A DNA stretch of 5,100 nt, taken from assembly GCA_021647445.1 (NCBI GenBank), contig JAKIUS010000159.1:1-5100 (forward strand), given 5' to 3'. Below are positions 1 to 5,100 of the stretch, piece by piece. Origin of the DNA: Geopsychrobacter sp. Lineage in GTDB: Bacteria > Desulfobacterota > Desulfuromonadia > Desulfuromonadales > Geopsychrobacteraceae. Each line of letters starts with the position of its first letter. The first letter of the stretch is position 1. Under the pieces are notes generated by a model. The model worked only from the letters and a program-made list of their open reading frames with translations. It did not search any database and was not told the origin of the DNA. Position numbers and translations under genes: made by a program.

Positions 1-1174
1 CCTTGACCTTCTCCCCCAGAGAGGTGAGCCACATTCTAGTCTCCAAAGGGTCAAGGGCATAGTTAAGCTTTGCGCAAATGGTTCCCCATTCCGGTTGGTT
101 GCCAGGACGCTCATCATCCCATCGACTGACACGGTTGATCCCTTCCGGATCAAGAAACATTGGAGCGAAGTCAAATAAAGGAGAAAGGGAAACTTGGTCA
201 CCTATTCTTAAAATAGCGGAGTTGCGCCCATGATTGTCGGTATTGCGCAGCGCCAGATTTAAAACATCGCGCAGCAGATATTCGCGAAGCTCTGTGCCAG
301 GATCGGTTACGTACTTAGCCAGCGACTGGCAATAGACATCATGATGTACTGAAGCGCCAAACCCCGGAATGTTTGCCAACGCATACAGACTGTGCATTCC
401 ATGACGAACGACTGCTCCATTTTCGATCACGCGATCAAATCGTGGGACGAAAAGCGTTTCGTTTTGATATTCGAGTGGTTCACCGGTCCGAATGCCAAAC
501 CGGCGAGCGACTTCCAGATATGAGGCTTCATTTCTCAAAATCTGTTGATTGCGTTCGTCGGCCCGTCTCCCCCGGGGAAATTTGACCAGCCAGAATTTGC
601 TGATTTGACCGTCCGGTAGAGACCCTTCGGCATGAAACATTCCCGCGCTATCCTCAACGAGGAGATATTTTGGGGCCTCGCCTTGGACGCTGGACCCACC
701 CGCTACATGTGCACCACGTTCTGCCGCGTATTCGAGAAAATCTTCACGTTGTTCGAGAATATCGATTCGAGGGAATCCGATTTTAAACTGATCAGGGGGA
801 GGTGGAAGTACTGCTTCAGCAATTCGAAGATGTCCTGGTGGATTACCTGCACCCTTGATAAGTAAAAGCCATTCTACTTGTAGACCATCTTTAGCAATCT
901 GCATACGCCTGAGCCAGACGCGCCGACCGGCGCCAGAAGGTAACAGGTCGATCAAAAATGGGGGCCAGGACTCGAAACGGAAGAGTTCAAATCCAACGTC
1001 TAACCCCGGGATCAGTTCCGCCTTGAGGTTACCGAGGTTGCCAACGGCATAATCGACATCGTACTCCAGACGGCATGCTCCATCGGTCCCCTTATTAAGA
1101 GATGTTGGATAGGGTTCAAACGTCGCGGCAATCTGCCAACGACCATTAAGATATATTTCGATATGACAATTCAT
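1..1174 (-). CDS. HipA-family serine/threonine kinase (toxin-type), 3' end off the window
   Basis: The minus strand is open from an ATG at 1174 to the left edge: 391 codons with no stop, so the C-terminus is missing. The fold is HipA-like. The first 50 or so residues resemble the HipA N-terminal domain (IEIYLNGRW, then RLEYDVDYA), followed by the family signature SWPPFLIDLLPSGAGRR at about 69-85. The kinase part has the serine/glycine loop GGSSVQGEAPKYLL (159-172), aligning with the E. coli HipA autophosphorylation loop (S161 opposite S150). It also has a candidate ATP lysine in FWLVKFP (K198), the catalytic motif RNTDNHGRNSA (D313) and the metal-binding motif SPLFDFAPM (D335). All key residues are present, so an active kinase is expected. 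Known members phosphorylate aminoacyl-tRNA synthetases or other translation proteins; the target here cannot be read. An in-frame TGA at 1183-1181 fixes the start, although no Shine-Dalgarno is visible. No HipB-type antitoxin precedes it; one could follow beyond the left edge. Confidence 0.9.
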   Translation of the reverse strand, partial: MNCHIEIYLNGRWQIAATFEPYPTSLNKGTDGACRLEYDVDYAVGNLGNLKAELIPGLDVGFELFRFESWPPFLIDLLPSGAGRRVWLRRMQIAKDGLQVEWLLLIKGAGNPPGHLRIAEAVLPPPPDQFKIGFPRIDILEQREDFLEYAAERGAHVAGGSSVQGEAPKYLLVEDSAGMFHAEGSLPDGQISKFWLVKFPRGRRADERNQQILRNEASYLEVARRFGIRTGEPLEYQNETLFVPRFDRVIENGAVVRHGMHSLYALANIPGFGASVHHDVYCQSLAKYVTDPGTELREYLLRDVLNLALRNTDNHGRNSAILRIGDQVSLSPLFDFAPMFLDPEGINRVSRWDDERPGNQPEWGTICAKLNYALDPLETRMWLTSLGEKVK

Positions 1175-1179
1175 TTTGA

Positions 1180-1192
1180 TTCACAATAGTGG
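1180..1192 (+). promoter_or_regulatory. operator-like dyad, copy 1 (hipA-proximal)
   Basis: The site reads TTCACAATAGTGG and ends five bases before the hipA start codon, where a ribosome binding site would normally lie. It shares 11 of 13 bases with two other copies in the same intergenic region; only the two central bases vary. The half-sites CAC and GTG form a dyad, as expected for a dimeric HTH repressor. The role is inferred from repetition and position. Confidence 0.5.
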
Positions 1193-1233
1193 TGATGGAG
1201 GTCAAAGATATCGGAGGAACCCTTTCACATTGC

Positions 1234-1246
1234 CCACTATAGTGAA
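1234..1246 (-). promoter_or_regulatory. operator-like dyad, copy 2 (perfect palindrome core, inverted)
   Basis: Read on the minus strand this is TTCACTATAGTGG. Its ten-base core CACTATAGTG is a perfect palindrome. The centre is about 54 bp from copy 1 and 41 bp from copy 3, close to whole numbers of helical turns, so the three sites could face the same side of the DNA. The core contains TATAGT in the hipA direction, which could double as a -10 element, but no well-spaced -35 was found. Confidence 0.5.
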
Positions 1247-1274
1247 CATTTCTGGCCATTACTGCAAGAATTTA

Positions 1275-1287
1275 TTCACTTTAGTGG
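1275..1287 (+). promoter_or_regulatory. operator-like dyad, copy 3 (hipA-distal)
   Basis: The site reads TTCACTTTAGTGG, identical to copies 1 and 2 outside the two central bases, and lies about 100 bp upstream of the hipA start. Three such copies within 110 bp and apparently nowhere else in the window suggest an autoregulatory operator array. The sequence differs from the known E. coli HipB operator (TATCC-N8-GGATA), so the binding protein is unknown. Confidence 0.5.
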
Positions 1288-1415
1288 TCCCTTGGTGTTC
1301 GGTCTGGGTTTTGCTAATGATGAAAGTGGATTTATCAAGAGCAAATGCTTGATCTAAATATCAAATCCCTCTCCCCAGGGCCCAGTTACATCCGACTCGG
1401 GGAGCCATACGAATC

Positions 1416-1456
1416 AAGGGTCTGCAGGTTTTAAATCTGCAGACCCTTTTTGTTTT
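1416..1456 (+). terminator. strong Rho-independent terminator pointing rightward, no visible gene
   Basis: A perfect 12-bp stem, AAGGGTCTGCAG (1416-1427) with CTGCAGACCCTT (1437-1448), encloses a 9-nt loop and is followed on the plus strand by TTTTTGTTTT. On the minus strand the same hairpin is followed by GATTCG with no T-run, so it is oriented to stop plus-strand transcription. Both flanking genes run on the minus strand, so its transcript is unexplained: a small RNA, or the leftover end of a lost gene. Confidence 0.75.
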
Positions 1457-1512
1457 CCAGGGACAATTTCGAAACTGCCTCAATCCACTTTTTCTTTTCT
1501 GGAAAGATCGAG

Positions 1513-2613
1513 CTAATCCAAGGTCTCCCAAAGTTCAGCGGCCTCTTTCCATTTCATCGCCTCATCAACATCCTGTGTTACTCCGGTCCCGGTTGAATAC
1601 ATGATTCCCAGACAATACTGAGCTTTAGTGTGACCCTGATCTGCGGCGCGTGTCCACCATTCACGTGCTTCGGCATAATCACGCGTAACACCCTTGCCAT
1701 TGATATACATCACACCGAGATTAAATTGAGCATCGGGGTTGCCGGCATCGGCAGCGGTCAACCACCAGCGGTGCGCGGCCTGAAGGTCGGTCGCGACGCC
1801 CAACCCTTTTGCATAGAGCTGACCGGCAGCGACCATCGCCCGCAAGTGGCTACGGTGCGCGGCCTTCAAGTACCATTTTAATGCTTCTCCCGGATCCCTG
1901 ATCTCGTCATTGCCACGAGTCAGAATGCTGCCGAGACTGTACTGCGCATCGATATAATCCTGCTCTGCCGCCTTCTGCAGCCATTTACGCGCCTCGGTAA
2001 AATTTTGCAAGACGCCGGTTCCACGCGCGTGCATCAAACCCAGGTGATACTGAGCCGTCGGAAACCCTTGATCGGCCGCCTGCCTGAACCATTGCTTGGC
2101 CTTGGCATAATTCCGTTTGACCCCTTTACCAACGAGATACATATGCCCCAGGGTAAACTGAACCTTGGGATTTCCCTGTTCAGCCGCCTTGCTCCACCAA
2201 CGCTTGGCCTCGGAGAAATCCTTGGGCACACCATGTCCCTTGGCATACATCAGGCCGAGATTGTATTGAGCATCGGAAAAATCCTGTGCGGCCGCCAGAC
2301 GGAACCACCTGAGGGCTTCATCAAAATCGGCTTCGACACCACGCCCCTTAAAGCTTGCCTGCCCCAATTGATTCTGAGCGCGGGCATAATCCTGCTTTGC
2401 CGCCAGAAGATACCAGGAGACAGCCTCCTCAGGATTCTGCTCGCACCCTTTACCAGTGTCAGACATCCGCCCGAGCATGAAGATCGCTCGCGGATAGTCC
2501 TCTTGAGCGGCTAACTGAAACCACTTAAGCGCAGCTGTGTAACTTTGCTTCACCCCCTTGCCATGATAATAGTTCATGCCGAGACGGTAATGAGATTGGG
2601 CCATTCCACTCAT
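1513..2613 (-). CDS. Sel1-repeat (SLR/TPR-like) protein, ten repeats
   Basis: The protein has 366 residues and consists almost entirely of ten tandem 36-residue Sel1 repeats. The period is clear from recurring signatures such as AQYNLGLMYAKGHGV followed by A-x-x-WW/WF-x-x-AA-x-QG/QD. Sel1 repeats stack as paired helices into a superhelical scaffold for protein-protein interaction; the partner cannot be predicted. Repeat 7 is irregular (TRGNDEIRD replaces the usual KGxGV turn) and repeat 10 lacks the standard second helix, probably acting as a cap. No signal peptide, membrane segment or catalytic domain is visible, so it is probably cytoplasmic, unlike many secreted Sel1 proteins. I chose the ATG at 2613 because AAGGAGGGGAAGG (2633-2621) lies just upstream. 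A GTG at 2655 would add 14 residues but has no ribosome site. The gene lies downstream of the GAF gene with a candidate promoter of its own. Confidence 0.9.
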   Translation of the reverse strand: MSGMAQSHYRLGMNYYHGKGVKQSYTAALKWFQLAAQEDYPRAIFMLGRMSDTGKGCEQNPEEAVSWYLLAAKQDYARAQNQLGQASFKGRGVEADFDEALRWFRLAAAQDFSDAQYNLGLMYAKGHGVPKDFSEAKRWWSKAAEQGNPKVQFTLGHMYLVGKGVKRNYAKAKQWFRQAADQGFPTAQYHLGLMHARGTGVLQNFTEARKWLQKAAEQDYIDAQYSLGSILTRGNDEIRDPGEALKWYLKAAHRSHLRAMVAAGQLYAKGLGVATDLQAAHRWWLTAADAGNPDAQFNLGVMYINGKGVTRDYAEAREWWTRAADQGHTKAQYCLGIMYSTGTGVTQDVDEAMKWKEAAELWETLD

Positions 2614-2684
2614 AGAGACACCTTCCCCTCCTTCAGTCTTCGCTGCAACCCGCACATATCTGACGAGCTATTAAAACCAGCTAT

Positions 2685-2713
2685 AAAATACCAGTAATTA
2701 CAAAGGTTTTCAA
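2685..2713 (-). promoter_or_regulatory. candidate sigma70 promoter for the Sel1 gene
   Basis: On the minus strand TTGAAA (2713-2708, five of six to consensus) is followed after 17 bases by TATTTT (2690-2685, four of six) in an AT-rich stretch. It lies in the gap between the GAF stop and the Sel1 start and would give a leader of roughly 65 bases. Read-through from the GAF gene remains possible, since no terminator is seen between the two. Confidence 0.4.
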
Positions 2714-2728
2714 GATTGGACATTATTG

Positions 2729-3238
2729 CTATAGAGGACGGGCCAAAGTGCGCCCGATCAGGCCGGTATTGAGTAATTCCGTACGGGTAAAATCGGCTCC
2801 AACATCTTCAAGATTCGCAGCCTTACGACAGATCTGCAGCACACCGAGACAGGCCTGCGGACTCCGAATTGGCACACTCATGATCTTCTGAATCGGAAAG
2901 GCCTTGCCACCCAGCCTTTTCAGGGGAAAGGCTTCGAAAATTGAGGCATGACGGGTTGCGCTGAAGTGATTATCCATCAAACTCTTGCCGTCCCGATAGG
3001 TTCGGGCCGCCAGCGAGTCCTTGGCCGAAAAGGGTATGGTCCCTGAATTACGTAAATCACGCGGCCAGAGGAATCCGAGGGCACCGGCCTCTTCGTCGGC
3101 CAGAAAGAGCGCAATCTCCCCCACATCAACTTCCAGCCCCTGACAGAGCGCCTTTATCACCGTGTCCAGACCCTCGGCACGTAAATCACGGCTAGAAATC
3201 AAACGATCAAGATTACGACAAAACTCTTTGATATCCAC
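2729..3238 (-). CDS. standalone GAF-domain protein
   Basis: The protein has 169 residues from a GTG start. After an N-terminal helix (VDIKEFCRNLDRLI) it reads as one GAF domain: the core strand GEIALFLADEEAGALGFL, the later strand IMSVPIRSPQACLGVLQICRK, and a closing helix FTRTELLNTGLIGRTL. GAF domains bind small ligands (cyclic nucleotides, haem, metabolites) or mediate dimerisation. Here there is no attached kinase, cyclase, HTH or other output domain, so it may act as a sensor subunit or be degenerate. I see no cyclic-nucleotide signature, and the ligand cannot be named. The GTG at 3238 is preferred because GGGAGGAGGG (3253-3244) precedes it at ideal spacing. An upstream in-frame ATG at 3262 would place that site inside the coding region and lies only a few bases from the predicted transcription start. 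The gene is bounded upstream by the transketolase terminator, so it is probably transcribed independently. Confidence 0.8.
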   Translation of the reverse strand: MDIKEFCRNLDRLISSRDLRAEGLDTVIKALCQGLEVDVGEIALFLADEEAGALGFLWPRDLRNSGTIPFSAKDSLAARTYRDGKSLMDNHFSATRHASIFEAFPLKRLGGKAFPIQKIMSVPIRSPQACLGVLQICRKAANLEDVGADFTRTELLNTGLIGRTLARPL

Positions 3239-3275
3239 AACAACCCTCCTCCCATAAAACATTGAAGCATAGAAT

Positions 3276-3304
3276 CTGATAACACAACTGACTCATACCG
3301 TCAA
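3276..3304 (-). promoter_or_regulatory. candidate sigma70 promoter for the GAF gene
   Basis: On the minus strand TTGACG (3304-3299, five of six to consensus) is followed after 17 bases by TATCAG (3281-3276, four of six). The predicted start of transcription, near 3269, gives a leader of about 30 bases to the GTG codon with the strong Shine-Dalgarno in between. This arrangement supports the GTG start. The site lies downstream of the transketolase terminator, as expected for an independent unit. Confidence 0.5.
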
Positions 3305-3355
3305 AAGAAGTTCATCACCAGCAGTGCCGCCAGATAATTATCGACCAAATTTGAA

Positions 3356-3372
3356 CTGGCCGCACAGGCCAG
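3356..3372. repeat. short perfect inverted repeat beside the terminator
   Basis: CTGGCC (3356-3361) and GGCCAG (3367-3372) form a six-base stem around GCACA. It sits just past the transketolase terminator in the direction of minus-strand transcription. The following minus-strand sequence (TTCAAATTTGG) is only weakly T-rich, so it may be a back-up hairpin or simply chance. Confidence 0.35.
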
Positions 3373-3375
3373 CTG

Positions 3376-3421
3376 ATATGAAAAAAGGATGGCCCATACT
3401 GCGACCATCCCTTTTTCATAT
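3376..3421 (-). terminator. intrinsic terminator of the transketolase gene
   Basis: Arms at 3376-3392 and 3405-3421 pair at 16 of 17 positions around a 12-base loop. In the minus direction the core is GGATGG-loop-CCATCC followed by TTTTTT, a typical Rho-independent terminator placed about 20 bases after the transketolase stop codon. The A-run before the stem and T-run after it are mirrored, so it could also work on the plus strand. Confidence 0.85.
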
Positions 3422-3441
3422 GTTATAGGCTTAAAATACGC

Positions 3442-4530
3442 TTAATCAAGAAGAGCCCTGGCTTCTTTCAGCAAATTCTCGGCAGTAAAACCGAACCGGG
3501 TCATCAACTCAGCAATCGGAGCACTCGCACCATAGCCGGTCATGCCGATCACCTTGCCCGCAGAGCCGACATAGCGTTCCCAACCGAAGGTCGAACCCGC
3601 TTCAATCGCGACCCTTCTGTCACAGCTTGGCGGTAGAACCTGATCGCGATAGGCCTGATCCTGCGCCTCAAACAGCTCCCAACTCGGCAATGAGACCACC
3701 CGCGTGCCCACACCCTCGGCTTGCAACGCTTCGCGAGCGACCATGGCGTGCTGCACCTCGGAACCGGTTGCGATGAGAATCATCTGCAGCTCTCCCTCTT
3801 CAGCCGCCAGAACGTAACCACCCTGCTGCAGACCAGAGGCCGGAGCAAAGGTCTCGCGATCGATGGTCGGCAAACCCTGACGGGTCAAAACCAACATTGT
3901 CGGACCCTGACGATTGACAAGGGCGGCTTTCCAAGCCTCGACGGTTTCGTTGGCATCGCCCGGACGAATCACGGTTAAATTCGGCATCGCCCGCAGACTG
4001 GCAAGATGCTCGACCGGCTGATGGGTCGGACCATCTTCGCCAAGGCCGATGGAATCGTGGGTCATGACATAGATCGGTGCCAGGCCCATCATCGCTGCCA
4101 GGCGGATCGGCGGACGCATGTAATCAGCAAAAATAAAAAATGTTCCTGCAAAGGGGATAATCCCGGGGGTATGGCAGAGGCCATTCATGATCGAACCCAT
4201 GGCGTGCTCCCGAATCCCGTAATGGATATTTCGACCGCTCTGACCGGGCAGCCAGGAATCGGCACCCTTGATCTCGGTATTGTTTGAGGGCGCAAGATCG
4301 GCAGAACCACCCAGCAGCAGCGGGATCTTCTTTGCCAGTGCCTGAATCGCCGCACCGCTCACTTGGCGGGTCGCCTTGGCCCCATCCTCGACCGTATATT
4401 CAGGCAGATCACTCCCCCAACCGGCGGGCAGTTCACCATCGGCGACCGTGAGCCAGTCCGCAACCTCGGGACAGGATTTCTTGGCCGCCAGTTGTTGTTG
4501 CCAGGCCGCTTCCTGCTCGGCACCACGCTC
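3442..4530 (-). CDS. tkt: transketolase, C-terminal part only (5' end lost at a junction)
   Basis: Transketolase moves two-carbon ketol units between sugar phosphates (pentose phosphate and Calvin cycles) using thiamine diphosphate (TPP). About 362 residues are recognisable, matching roughly E. coli TktA 305 to the C-terminus. Present are KATRQVSG, GGSADLAPSN, HYGIREHAMG with the catalytic glutamate that activates TPP, THDSIGLGEDGPTHQPVE with the conserved aspartate and histidines, and the substrate arginine of VLTRQG. These keep a constant offset to the E. coli residues R358, S385, E411, H461, D469, H473 and R520. The pyrimidine-binding and C-terminal domains are thus intact. The whole N-terminal pyrophosphate-binding domain, including the GDG metal/TPP motif and several active-site histidines, is absent, so the fragment cannot be an ordinary active enzyme. 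The reading frame stays open to an ATG at 4665, but the 46 or so residues encoded beyond about 4527 are antisense of the adjoining TPR gene and not transketolase-like. The normal length is about 660 residues. Confidence 0.92.
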   Translation of the reverse strand, partial: ERGAEQEAAWQQQLAAKKSCPEVADWLTVADGELPAGWGSDLPEYTVEDGAKATRQVSGAAIQALAKKIPLLLGGSADLAPSNNTEIKGADSWLPGQSGRNIHYGIREHAMGSIMNGLCHTPGIIPFAGTFFIFADYMRPPIRLAAMMGLAPIYVMTHDSIGLGEDGPTHQPVEHLASLRAMPNLTVIRPGDANETVEAWKAALVNRQGPTMLVLTRQGLPTIDRETFAPASGLQQGGYVLAAEEGELQMILIATGSEVQHAMVAREALQAEGVGTRVVSLPSWELFEAQDQAYRDQVLPPSCDRRVAIEAGSTFGWERYVGSAGKVIGMTGYGASAPIAELMTRFGFTAENLLKEARALLD

Positions 4531-4535
4531 GTCCA
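4500..4535. other. junction joining two 5'-truncated genes head to head
   Basis: Transketolase homology on the minus strand runs up to RGAEQEAAW (4527-4501). TPR homology on the plus strand is already in register at LLGTTL (from 4513). The switch therefore lies in a short interval where the two overlap or share chance similarity. Neither gene has a plausible native start nearby, and no inverted terminal repeats, transposase or target duplication is seen. A chimeric contig or amplification artefact is the simplest explanation; an inversion or deletion breakpoint is the alternative. Confidence 0.75.
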
Positions 4536-5100
4536 ATCGGATCGGCGCAAACTCGCGATCCCGCATCTGAAAGCGGCGGCCGCCTCGGATGCCTATGCCA
4601 TTCCCGCCGGCCTGCTCCTGGCCTCGACGCAATATCGAATCAAGGCCTACGACGACGCGATTCAATCCTGCAAAAACGTACTCGAAATCGATTCATCGAA
4701 TCTGACCGCAATCTATACCCTGGGCCTGAGTACGCTCGCCGCGAATCGACCCGAAGAAGCGTTGCAGCAAGCGATGCGCATTCTCGAGGTCAAGCCCGAT
4801 GCACAGAACGCAATCATCTTGCAGGGCAGCGCACTCGTCGCCCTCGGCCGGGCCGATGAGGCCGAGCAGATCTGGCTCACGCTCCGCGAACACACGGCGG
4901 CTTCAGGCAATTCGAACGACAGTGCCCGCGCCTGCACCGAACTGGCCCTCTTCTATCAATCTCAAGGGAATTCCTCACGTGCAGAGGAGCTCTACACGGA
5001 ATGTCTCAGCGAATATCCGACCCATTCCTACCTCCATGACTCCGCCAGCGACTTCTACATTCGTCGATCCGAACCCGCCCGCGCGATCGAAATCCACAAG
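4513..5100 (+). CDS. TPR-repeat protein, internal fragment (both ends missing)
   Basis: The plus strand is open to the right edge and encodes 196 residues of tandem tetratricopeptide repeats, about six units. The TPR pattern (G8, L11, A20, L24, A27) fits LLGTTLVQSDRRKLAIPHL, then AYDDAIQSCKNVLEID, LGLSTLAANRPEEALQQA, GSALVALGRADEAEQIW, LALFYQSQGNSSRAEELY and SEPARAIEIHK. TPR units form a helical scaffold for protein binding; the rest of the protein, which would show its role, is outside the window. No native start is present: the frame enters the transketolase antisense without a Shine-Dalgarno site, and the first in-frame ATG (4774) lies inside a repeat. Codons here end mostly in C or G, in contrast to the A/T-rich third positions of hipA. 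It is unrelated to the Sel1 protein at 1513-2613, whose repeats are of the 36-residue Sel1 class. Confidence 0.8.
   Translation, partial: MLGTTLVQSDRRKLAIPHLKAAAASDAYAIPAGLLLASTQYRIKAYDDAIQSCKNVLEIDSSNLTAIYTLGLSTLAANRPEEALQQAMRILEVKPDAQNAIILQGSALVALGRADEAEQIWLTLREHTAASGNSNDSARACTELALFYQSQGNSSRAEELYTECLSEYPTHSYLHDSASDFYIRRSEPARAIEIHK

Larger units (their letters stand above)
1175..1512. other. intergenic region between hipA and the Sel1 gene
   Basis: No convincing protein gene is present in these 338 bases on either strand. The hipA-proximal part holds the three 13-bp dyads. The middle (about 1329-1404) has two inverted repeats: TCAAG/CTTGA at 1335-1339 and 1348-1352, extended by ATTTA/TAAAT across a two-base bulge, and CTCCCC/GGGGAG at 1371-1376 and 1399-1404. 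A plus-strand terminator follows. The last 55 bases before the Sel1 stop codon show no clear minus-strand terminator. Confidence 0.7.

Noticed and set aside
373..1052. Three plus-strand open frames of 65-77 codons
   Set aside because: They lie antisense to the continuous HipA coding frame, have no ribosome sites and no recognisable protein features, while the minus strand carries all HipA motifs.
1236..1267. hipA promoter made of TTGCAG and TATAGT
   Set aside because: The spacing is 20 bases, outside the usual 16-18, and the alternative -10 at 17 bases (CACTAT) is poor. Not confident enough to list as a promoter.
1361..1410. Possible tRNA 3' end (TCAAATCCCTCTCCCC resembles a T-arm and acceptor)
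   Set aside because: The opposing T-stem half, anticodon arm and terminal CCA are not present, so a cloverleaf cannot be drawn. It could at most be a remnant.
1630..2514. Plus-strand open frames of 83 and 169 codons opposite the Sel1 gene
   Set aside because: Their sequences are repetitive mirror images of the Sel1 repeats; a periodic gene produces long open antisense frames.
3333..3342. Perfect palindrome GATAATTATC upstream of the GAF promoter
   Set aside because: A ten-base palindrome is expected several times by chance in 5 kb, and no second copy was seen. It is too short to call an operator.
3721..4287. Plus-strand frames opposite transketolase
   Set aside because: Antisense shadows of a well-conserved enzyme frame with no independent support.
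3442..4530. Naturally split transketolase (C-terminal subunit gene)
   Set aside because: Split transketolases begin close to the pyrimidine-binding domain and sit beside their N-terminal subunit. This fragment keeps the inter-domain linker of the full-length enzyme, has no native start, and adjoins an unrelated gene on the opposite strand.

Overview
The window looks like bacterial chromosome or metagenomic contig sequence of moderate to fairly high GC. It carries four genes on the minus strand and, at the right edge, part of one on the plus strand. Standalone GAF and Sel1 proteins, consensus-like sigma70 promoters and strong Shine-Dalgarno sites fit a Gram-negative, perhaps proteobacterial/Desulfuromonadota-like host. 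That placement is an inference from style, not from a marker gene.

Layout: bases 1-1174 (minus) hold the first 391 codons of a HipA-family serine/threonine kinase (toxin-type) whose 3' end lies beyond the left edge. Bases 1175-1512 are intergenic. They contain three near-identical 13-bp dyad sites upstream of hipA (11 of 13 bases invariant), which look like operators, and a strong plus-strand intrinsic terminator that no visible plus-strand gene uses. Bases 1513-2613 (minus) encode a protein made of ten Sel1 repeats. Bases 2729-3238 (minus) encode a small standalone GAF-domain protein with a GTG start. Each of these two genes has its own candidate sigma70 promoter. A long near-perfect hairpin terminator (3376-3421) separates the GAF gene from the transketolase fragment upstream of it.

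From 3442 to about 4527 (minus) is the C-terminal part of a transketolase. Homology stops abruptly near 4500-4535, and from there to the right edge the plus strand encodes a TPR protein that has also lost its N-terminus. Two unrelated genes are therefore joined head to head, each missing its 5' end. This is either a chimeric/assembly (or amplification) junction or a real rearrangement breakpoint, and it is the main structural oddity of the window.

No pathway links the genes. The hipA region, with its repeated operator-like sites and no hipB in the visible upstream region, is the most biologically interesting part. I saw no CRISPR array, insertion sequence, rRNA gene or intact tRNA gene.
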